Shown: positions 57,227 to 64,000 of the stretch, in pieces
How positions within the stretch are numbered: the first letter of the stretch is position 1
Layout of the letters: each line of letters opens with the position of its first letter
Origin: an uncultured Hyphomicrobiales bacterium
GTDB taxonomy: Bacteria > Pseudomonadota > Alphaproteobacteria > Rhizobiales > Xanthobacteraceae
Direction of reading: 5' to 3'
Assembly (NCBI GenBank): GCA_903885555.1
Contig: CAISIV010000148.1
Location: forward strand, 1-64,000
DNA: 64,000 nucleotides
Position numbers and translations under genes: made by a program
Notes under the pieces: model-generated
Told to the model about the DNA's origin: nothing
Database searches by the model: none
Seen by the model: only the letters and a program-made list of their open reading frames with translations

Positions 57227-58678
57227 ATGTCGGTTGTCGACCGAAATATCGTGCAGAGCACCTTGCCGAACTATCACCGGTCGATCGACTGGGACGCACT
57301 CTACAAGAAGTATCCGGTGCCGGACGTGTTCGAGCAGACGCGCTGGCGCTGGTCGGCCGACCAGATCCGCGCCTTCCAGAACGAACAGTTCCTCGATCTG
57401 ATGACAACCGGCTGGCAAAACGGATTCTACCAGCGGCGCTGGAAGGCCGCCGGCCTTGAGCCGAGCGACATCAAGAGCATCGACGATATCGTCAAGCTGC
57501 CGATGTTCGACTCCGCCGACATCAAGAAGGATCAGGAAGAGAACCCGCCGTTCGGCCTGATCAATGGCGACGTCACCAAACTGATGCAGACGACGCCGAT
57601 GAAGCTGCAAACCAGCGGCGGCACCACCGGCAAGCCGCGCCCCACGCTCTACGCGCCGCAGGAATGGGAACTCAACGGCCTCACCCACGCGCGCAATCTC
57701 TACATCGTCGGCGTGCGGCCCGGCGACCGCGTCCAGATCCCGCACACCGCCTCGCTCGGTAACGCCGGCTGGTGCTGCTACAAGGCCTGCCACGACTATC
57801 TCGGCGCCCTGCCGATCACCACCGGCACCGGCGCCGTCACCAGTTCACGCCGCCAGATCGAGATCGCCCAGGATTGGGGCACCAACGTCTGGTACGTGCG
57901 CCCCGAATACGCCACGCAGCTCGCCAAGGTGGCGCGCGACGAACTGAGCTTCGACGTGCGCGACTTGAAGACCAAGTTCCTCGGCTGCGGCCTCGGCCCC
58001 GATGTCGACAACGCCTTCCGCAACCAGCTCGAAAGCCTGTGGGGCTGTGACGTCTACGACATGTATGGCACGCACGAGATGGGCATGGGCGCCTTCGAAT
58101 GCAAACACAAAGCCGGGCTGCATTTCCACGAAGACAGCACCTACTTCGAAGTCGTCGGCGTCGAGGACGAGAAGGCCGTGCCGAATGGCGAGATCGGCAA
58201 CATGGTGTGCACCATCCTGCACCGCCGCCAGCAACCGATGATCCGCTTCAATCTGCGCGACCTCACCCGCGTCATCTCGACGGAGCGCTGCGAATGCGGC
58301 AGTTGCTTCCGCCGCATGCAGAAGATGCTCGGCCGCAGCGACACGATGGTGCGCATCCGTGGCGTCAGCATCTGGCCGCAAGCCTGCCTGCCCGCGATCA
58401 AGAGCGACGAGCGCACCACCGGCGAATGGCTCTGCATCGCCGAGCGCAACGTGCGCGACGGCGTCGTGCGCGACGAAATGACGGTGAAGGTCGAAGTCCG
58501 TGACGACGCCGGCGGCTGGGATGGCCTGAAGGATCACATCGAGAAGCGGCTGCACTCTGATTTGGGCCTCAAGCTCGCCGTCGAACTCGTCAAGGAAGAC
58601 GCCCTGATGGAATGGTCGAACCGCGGCCGCGAAGGCAAGCCGAAGCGGATCCTCGATCACCGTTACGAAAAGAAGTGA
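57227..58678 (+). CDS. Phenylacetate-CoA ligase (PaaK)-family acyl-CoA ligase
   Basis: LQTSGGTTGKPRPTLYAPQEWE P-loop-like motif; YDMYGTHEMGMGAFEC; MLGRSDTMVRIRGVSIWPQ. Confidence 0.9.
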   Translation: MSVVDRNIVQSTLPNYHRSIDWDALYKKYPVPDVFEQTRWRWSADQIRAFQNEQFLDLMTTGWQNGFYQRRWKAAGLEPSDIKSIDDIVKLPMFDSADIKKDQEENPPFGLINGDVTKLMQTTPMKLQTSGGTTGKPRPTLYAPQEWELNGLTHARNLYIVGVRPGDRVQIPHTASLGNAGWCCYKACHDYLGALPITTGTGAVTSSRRQIEIAQDWGTNVWYVRPEYATQLAKVARDELSFDVRDLKTKFLGCGLGPDVDNAFRNQLESLWGCDVYDMYGTHEMGMGAFECKHKAGLHFHEDSTYFEVVGVEDEKAVPNGEIGNMVCTILHRRQQPMIRFNLRDLTRVISTERCECGSCFRRMQKMLGRSDTMVRIRGVSIWPQACLPAIKSDERTTGEWLCIAERNVRDGVVRDEMTVKVEVRDDAGGWDGLKDHIEKRLHSDLGLKLAVELVKEDALMEWSNRGREGKPKRILDHRYEKK

Positions 58679-58683
58679 GCACC

Positions 58684-59550
58684 ATGCGCTATTTCGACTG
58701 CCATTCGCATTTCTCGACCAAGGCCGGCCTGCACCACGCCTCGCAGGAGGACTACGAGCAGGCGCAGCGCGTGTTCAAGCGCAAGCGCACCTTCGAGACC
58801 GAAGAGGAAATGGCGGACACCTTCCGTACACGCAAGGTGCGCACCATTCTCGATATCTACCGCACCTGGCGCTTCACCGACGAGGACCAGATCCGGCAGT
58901 CGCACGACTACGTCATCGAGTTTGCGCGCAAGAACCCCGATATCGTCTACGGCAACTGGGTCGCCATCAATCCATCGATGAAGGATTTCTGGCTGAAGGA
59001 ATTCCGAAGGTTGCTGGATTCCAACACCGGATTCTATGGATTCTGCCAGAGCCAGAACAACCTCGGCTACCCGCCGAGCGACCCGATCTGGGACCCGTTC
59101 TACAAGCTTTCGATCGAGGTCGGCGCGCCGGTGCTGCTGATGACAGGCCTCACTGGCATCGGCCAGGGCCTGCCCGGCGGCAAAGGCATCCTTTTGGACG
59201 ACGGCCATCCGCGCCATGTCGATTATGTCGCCGCGCGCTATCCTGAACTGAAAATTCTTGCAGGCCGCCCCGCCTGGCCCTGGCAGGACGACATGATCGC
59301 CATCCTCCTGCACAAGGCGAATGTGCAATACGAATTGCACGGCTGGTCGCCGAAATATTTCACGCCGGCTTTGAAGAAAGACATCGGCAGCCGCCTGCAG
59401 GATCGCATCATGTTCGGCTGGGACTGGCCGACCTTGACGCTGGAACGGCTGACTGACGACTGGCGTTCGCTGGGCTATAGCGAGGAAGTCTACGAGAAGA
59501 TCTTCCATCGCAATGCTGAGGCCTTCTTCCCCGGCGCGGCACCCAAGTAG
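58684..59550 (+). CDS. Amidohydrolase_2 family protein
   Basis: MRYFDCHSHFSTK...VDYVAARYPELKILAGRPAWPWQDDMI...DRIMFGWDWPTLTLER. Confidence 0.88.
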   Translation: MRYFDCHSHFSTKAGLHHASQEDYEQAQRVFKRKRTFETEEEMADTFRTRKVRTILDIYRTWRFTDEDQIRQSHDYVIEFARKNPDIVYGNWVAINPSMKDFWLKEFRRLLDSNTGFYGFCQSQNNLGYPPSDPIWDPFYKLSIEVGAPVLLMTGLTGIGQGLPGGKGILLDDGHPRHVDYVAARYPELKILAGRPAWPWQDDMIAILLHKANVQYELHGWSPKYFTPALKKDIGSRLQDRIMFGWDWPTLTLERLTDDWRSLGYSEEVYEKIFHRNAEAFFPGAAPK

Positions 59551-59562
59551 AGATTTGTCAGT

Positions 59563-60651
59563 ATGAGCGATATCGCAGCCCTCGCCGCCCGCCTGCGGCA
59601 GACCGCCGCCGCCGACCGCATTACCCCGGCCGAACTGTCGAAGCTTGTCTCGGACGTATTCGTGCAATGCGGCGTGCCGCGTGCCGATGCCGATATCGCT
59701 GCGGAAGTCGCGGTCTGGGCCCAGTTGCACGGCTCGGATTCCCATGGCGCGGTGCATCTGCCGCTCTATACGCGCGGGCTCATCGACCAGACCATCAAGT
59801 GCCAGCCGCTGTTTGCCGTGAAGCACGCGATGCCGTGCTGCGCGGTGATCGATGCCGACAACGGTCTCGGCCTTGTCGTCAGCCAGCGCGCCATGGACAT
59901 GGCGATCGATATGGCCAGAACGCACGGCCTCGGCGCCGTCGCGGTGCGCAAAAGCAGCCACTTTGGCGCGGCAGGCTATTACGCCGAGCGTGCCGCCGAG
60001 CATGGCATGATCGGGCTCGCCTTCACCAACGCCATGCCGGCGATTGCGCCAACCGGCGGCACCGATGGCCTGTTCGGCACCAATCCCATCGGCGCTGCCT
60101 TCCCCATTCCCAATGCCGATCCGGTCGTTGCCGATATGGCGACGTCCACTGTGGCGCGCTCACGCATTCGTCACGCACTGGCGGCCGGACAGAAGGCGAT
60201 CCCCGAAGGCTGGGCGCTTGATCCCACCGGCCAGCCGACCACCGATCCCGCTGTCGCGGTCAAAGGCTCGCTGGTGCCGATCGGCGGCCCCAAAGGCTAC
60301 GCGCTGTCGCTGATGGTCGAGGTGCTGTGCAGTGCGCTGTCCGATGGCGAGCCGGGCTTCCAGGTGACCTACGAGAACATGGTCAAGCGGCCGAGCAACA
60401 TCTGCCAGTTTTTCCTCGCGCTCAATCCGGACGGCTTTGCCGGCAGCGAAGCTTACGGCGTGCGCATGACGCATATCGCCGAGAAGGTCACGACCGCCAA
60501 AAGCATGCCCGGCGCCGAGCCGCCGCGCCTGCCCGGTTCACGCGGCCATGCCGTCAAGCGCAAGGCCGCGGCCGAAGGTATCGCGATGTTCGACAACCTG
60601 CGCGCGGCGCTCAAGAACGTCGCCGGCATGATCGAAAGCCCGCCGGCATGA
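59563..60651 (+). CDS. Ldh-family (malate/L-lactate dehydrogenase-like) oxidoreductase
   Basis: GSDSHGAVHLPLYTRGL...SHFGAAGYYAERAAEHGMIGLAFTNA...GTNPIGAAFP. Confidence 0.92.
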   Translation: MSDIAALAARLRQTAAADRITPAELSKLVSDVFVQCGVPRADADIAAEVAVWAQLHGSDSHGAVHLPLYTRGLIDQTIKCQPLFAVKHAMPCCAVIDADNGLGLVVSQRAMDMAIDMARTHGLGAVAVRKSSHFGAAGYYAERAAEHGMIGLAFTNAMPAIAPTGGTDGLFGTNPIGAAFPIPNADPVVADMATSTVARSRIRHALAAGQKAIPEGWALDPTGQPTTDPAVAVKGSLVPIGGPKGYALSLMVEVLCSALSDGEPGFQVTYENMVKRPSNICQFFLALNPDGFAGSEAYGVRMTHIAEKVTTAKSMPGAEPPRLPGSRGHAVKRKAAAEGIAMFDNLRAALKNVAGMIESPPA

Positions 60652-61655
60652 AGGCTTACGAGGTCTGCGACACCAAAGGCCTCGATGGCCTCGCGCTCAA
60701 CAAGGACCGTGCCGAGCCCACGCCCGGCCACGGCCAGATCGTCGTGCGCATCCGCGCCGCCGCGCTCAACTACCGCGACCAGGGCGTCATCAAGGGCGCC
60801 TACGGCTACACCAAATTCCCCGTCATCCCGCTGTCCGACGGCGCCGGCGAAGTCGCCGCCATCGGCCCCGGCGTGACGCAGTTCAAGGTCGGCGACCGCG
60901 TCGCCAGCACTTTCTTTCAGGGATGGACCGGTGGACGCATCCCGGCAAATGCATCGAAGAATTCGCTCGGCGGCATGGTCGACGGCGTATTGGCGGAATA
61001 CGCGCTGCTGAATGACATCGGCGCGATCAAGATCCCCGATCATCTCAGCTTCGAGGAAGCCGCCACTTTGCCCTGCGCGGCACTCACCGCATGGAATGCG
61101 ATTGTAACGACCGGCCAGATCAAAGCCGGCGAAACCATCGCCATTCTCGGCACCGGCGGCGTCGCTTGTTTCGGCCTGCAGTTCGCCAAGATCCACGGCG
61201 CCTTCGTGTTCCATACGTCCAGCAGCGACGAGAAACTGGCGCGCGCCAGATCAATGGGCGCCGATGTAGCGGTCAACTACCGGACGACGCCGGACTGGGA
61301 TCAGGAAATCCTCAAACAGACCGGCGGCGATGGCGTCGATCACGTCCTCGAGGTCGGCGGCGCCGGGACGTTGGAAAAATCGATGAACGCGGTGCGTCAG
61401 GGCGGCTCGATTTACGTGATCGGCGCGCTGGCAGGCCCCGGTTCTATCAATCCGCGCATGATCAATCGCAAGTCGATCCGTCTGCAGGGCATCCACGTCG
61501 GCTCGCGTGACATGTTCGCCGACATGAACCGCGCCATCGCTTTGCACAAGCTCAGGCCGGCGATCGATCAGGTGTTCGGCTTCGATGACGCCAAGGGCGC
61601 CTATACGCGCCAGCAAAGCGGTGCGCACTTCGGCAAGATCGTCATCGCCGTCTAG
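60648..61655 (+). CDS. Zinc-binding-type NAD(P)-dependent alcohol/quinone oxidoreductase (MDR)
   Basis: LNYRDQGVIKGAYGYTKFPVIPLSDGAGEVAAIGPGVTQFKVGDRV; ATG overlaps stop of the preceding gene. Confidence 0.9.
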   Translation: MKAYEVCDTKGLDGLALNKDRAEPTPGHGQIVVRIRAAALNYRDQGVIKGAYGYTKFPVIPLSDGAGEVAAIGPGVTQFKVGDRVASTFFQGWTGGRIPANASKNSLGGMVDGVLAEYALLNDIGAIKIPDHLSFEEAATLPCAALTAWNAIVTTGQIKAGETIAILGTGGVACFGLQFAKIHGAFVFHTSSSDEKLARARSMGADVAVNYRTTPDWDQEILKQTGGDGVDHVLEVGGAGTLEKSMNAVRQGGSIYVIGALAGPGSINPRMINRKSIRLQGIHVGSRDMFADMNRAIALHKLRPAIDQVFGFDDAKGAYTRQQSGAHFGKIVIAV

Positions 61656-62926
61656 CTCAGCAGCCGCATGATCCAGAGCGAGATCGCCGGCACGTACGTC
61701 ACCAGCATCAGCGCAAACACCGCGATCGTCACAAACGGGATCAGCCCGGTGTAGAGCACCGCCGATGGCGTCTTGAACAGCGCCTGGGTGACGAAGATGT
61801 TCAGCCCGAACGGTGGATGAAACGTCCCTATCGTCAGGTTCATCACCACGATAACACCAAAGTGGATCGGATCGATGCCGAGCGACACCGCGACCGGCGC
61901 CAGCAGCGGCGTCAGCATGATCAGGGCCGAGGCCGGATCGAGGAAGCAGCCGACGAACAGCAGGAACGCATTGATCACCAACAGAATGACCCAGCGCTCG
62001 GAATGCATGCTGGTGATCAGCGAAACGGTATCCTGTGCGATACCGCTAATGGTCAGCAGCCAAGCATAGAGACCCGCTACGGCGACAATAATGAAGATAA
62101 GTCCCGTCAGGAACATCGCTCGCGCGCCGGTCTCGAAGATTTCGTACAGCGTCGTCTCGCGGTAGATGAAATAGCTGACGAAGATTGCATAGACACTGGC
62201 GACGCCCGCCGCCTCGGTCGGTGAGAACACGCCGGAGTAAATGCCGCCGAAGATGATGGCGATGGCGCCAAGCGCCCAGACACCGTCTTTCGTCGCCTGC
62301 AAGAAACCAATGAACGAGAACTTGCCGGTGTCGGTGATGCCGACGCTGATCGAATGATAATAGATGTAGACGCCAAACATTCCGCTCAGCAGCAGGCCCG
62401 GGCCGATGCCGGCGGCAAACAGCTGCACGACCGAGGTGTCCGACGCGATGCCATAGATGATCATCGCGATCGACGGCGGGATCAGGTTGTCGAGCGCGCC
62501 TTCCGCGGTGATCAAAGCCGACGCGAACTTCTCGCTGTAACCGGCCTTGCGCATGCGCGGATAGGTCAAGGTGCCGATCGCCGCCGTCGCCGCCGTCGTC
62601 ACGCCGGAAATGGCGCCGAACAAAGCGGCAAAGCCCAGTGACGTCATTGGGATGTGCGCGCGGAAACCGCCGATCAGCGATTCAACCCACTTCAGCAGCC
62701 GCACCGAAATGCCGCCGCGCGACATCAGATCTCCGGCGAACACGAAGAACGGCACCGCCAGCAGCGGAAACTTGTTCAGGCTGTTGAAGACGATCTGCGG
62801 CACCACCGTCATCGGCACTTCGAAGAAGCACAAAAGGATGATCAGCGAGGTGACGAGCAACAGCAGGAAGATCGGAAAGCCCAGCAGGAGCAGCACGAAG
62901 GGCAGGATTCCCATAACCCAGTACAT
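61652..62926 (-). CDS. TRAP transporter large permease (DctM-like)
   Basis: VPFFVFAGDLMSRGGISVRLLKWVESLIGGFRAHIPMTSLGFAALFGAISGVTTAATAAIGTLTYPRM. Confidence 0.94.
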   Translation of the reverse strand: MYWVMGILPFVLLLLGFPIFLLLLVTSLIILLCFFEVPMTVVPQIVFNSLNKFPLLAVPFFVFAGDLMSRGGISVRLLKWVESLIGGFRAHIPMTSLGFAALFGAISGVTTAATAAIGTLTYPRMRKAGYSEKFASALITAEGALDNLIPPSIAMIIYGIASDTSVVQLFAAGIGPGLLLSGMFGVYIYYHSISVGITDTGKFSFIGFLQATKDGVWALGAIAIIFGGIYSGVFSPTEAAGVASVYAIFVSYFIYRETTLYEIFETGARAMFLTGLIFIIVAVAGLYAWLLTISGIAQDTVSLITSMHSERWVILLVINAFLLFVGCFLDPASALIMLTPLLAPVAVSLGIDPIHFGVIVVMNLTIGTFHPPFGLNIFVTQALFKTPSAVLYTGLIPFVTIAVFALMLVTYVPAISLWIMRLLS

Positions 62927-62941
62927 GGCTATCGCTCCGCC

Positions 62942-63448
62942 CTAATCGAATTTCCCGGTCAAATACGACCGGAAACGAACGATTGCCGCCAAGGCCATGA
63001 AACTGAAACCGAACAGCAGCGCCGAGATCGGAATCCACAGCGGGATATCCGTTGCCGCCGTGACGCCGTGATTGCGGTAATGGAGCATGACGATCTTCGC
63101 CGACTGGAAAGCCGCAAAGGATGTGCTGGCGATCAGCGACACCAGAACCGCGGCGTTCACCGCGAGCTTCCAGTGCCGGTTCATGCCGGAATAGATCAGG
63201 TCCATGTTGAGATGCGCGCCGCGGTAGGTCACGGTGCCGGCCACCAGAAACACGGTCCAGATCACCAGAAACACCAAAATCTCTTCTGCCCAAAATACCG
63301 GCGAAGCGAACACGTAGCGCGCAACGACATTGAAGATGTTGATGGCGACGCCGGCGAAGAACAAAATGCCCGCGATCACATGCGGGATTTTGACGAAGAT
63401 CAGTTCTTCAATGTTCTTCCGCTGCGACGGAGCTTGATCGTCCGGCAT
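62942..63448 (-). CDS. TRAP transporter small permease (DctQ-like)
   Basis: Four-TM protein; FWAEEILVFLVIWTVFLVAGTVTYRGAHLNMDLI. Confidence 0.92.
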   Translation of the reverse strand: MPDDQAPSQRKNIEELIFVKIPHVIAGILFFAGVAINIFNVVARYVFASPVFWAEEILVFLVIWTVFLVAGTVTYRGAHLNMDLIYSGMNRHWKLAVNAAVLVSLIASTSFAAFQSAKIVMLHYRNHGVTAATDIPLWIPISALLFGFSFMALAAIVRFRSYLTGKFD

Positions 63449-63561
63449 GCTTACAACCCCAGAATTCCGAGCCGCCCCCGGCGCAGTCGATTCTAAAAAG
63501 CCGGCGCGCTCAACCGTTGCCGAGCGCGCCGCCAGTTTGTAGTCGCAAGCTCAGTACTTCC

Positions 63562-64000
63562 TCAATACTTGGCGGACGTCGCCTGGAGCTTGTCGTAGAA
63601 CGCTTTCAATACCGGGTCGCTCTTGGTGACTTCGGCGCCAATCGGCTTCAGGCGCTTCTCGAGCTCGGCCTGATCGGCCGCCGGCAGCGTGATGATCTCG
63701 CCGCCCTTCTCGACCCACTTGCCGCGGAGTTCGACCACTTCGTCGACCGCCGTCTGGCGTGCCCATGGCTGAAGCTTGCGGGCTTCGTCGACCACGATTT
63801 TGCGCAGATCCGGCGGCAGCTTGTCGAGCCAGGCTTTGCTCAAGGCGCCGAAGGAGATCAGCAGCGTATCGTGGGTTTCGGTCAGCGTCTTGCCGACATT
63901 CTGCAGGTTGAAGTTGGTGTAGATCGAGATGCCGCTCATGGTGCCGTCGATGACGCCGTTCTGCAGCGAGGTGATCATTTCCGGGAGGCCCATCGGCACC
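63562..64000 (-). CDS. TRAP transporter substrate-binding protein (DctP-like), C-terminal part; runs off right edge
   Basis: PMGLPEMITSLQNGVIDGTMSGISIYTNFNLQNVGKTLTETHDTLLISFGALSKAWLDKLPPDLRKIV. Confidence 0.85.
   Translation of the reverse strand, partial: VPMGLPEMITSLQNGVIDGTMSGISIYTNFNLQNVGKTLTETHDTLLISFGALSKAWLDKLPPDLRKIVVDEARKLQPWARQTAVDEVVELRGKWVEKGGEIITLPAADQAELEKRLKPIGAEVTKSDPVLKAFYDKLQATSAKY

Noticed and set aside
1-64000. CRISPR arrays, prophage, IS transposases, rRNA/tRNA genes
   Set aside because: Looked for by eye; no regularly spaced repeats, recognisable transposase/integrase proteins or cloverleaf RNA genes were identified. tRNAscan-SE, Infernal and ISfinder searches would be needed to exclude them formally.

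Overview
GC-rich, gene-dense chromosomal window, probably alphaproteobacterial (Rhizobiales-like; inferred from gene content and dispersed palindromes). No rRNA, tRNA, CRISPR, prophage or IS transposase was recognised. About 55 CDS are supported. From left to right: (1) an AtzH/AtzE/AtzG-like amidase set and an FAD monooxygenase; (2) catabolic modules rich in orphan Bug-type (TTT) solute receptors, amidohydrolases, SDR and GST; (3) a LivFGMHK ABC transporter with a DUF1445 hydro-lyase, DapA-family lyase, IclR and cupin; (4) a three-subunit molybdenum hydroxylase with amidohydrolase and an NMT1/SsuABC-like ABC importer; (5) malic enzyme and a lone ccmI; (6) a transglutaminase / ATP-grasp-alpha-E / transglutaminase-DUF2126 operon; (7) ubiD/ubiX next to an unusual set: creatininase-family protein, RibA-like protein with a degenerate N-terminal domain, RibD-C-type reductase, SAM methyltransferase, GT4 glycosyltransferase, PTPS/QueD-like protein with an altered HGH motif (HGA), and a dehydrogenase; (8) an OpgH/FkbM/membrane-protein glycan locus; (9) a CoA-ligase/aldolase/amidohydrolase/Ldh/TRAP catabolic cluster. 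The best candidate for an undescribed system is item 7 (40815-47088), which I read as a possible GTP-derived (pteridine-like), methylated and glycosylated metabolite pathway; this is inference. A second signal is a set of five palindromic elements touching or closely flanking gene ends. Four of them overlap or abut a stop codon, and two pairs appear to be related families.
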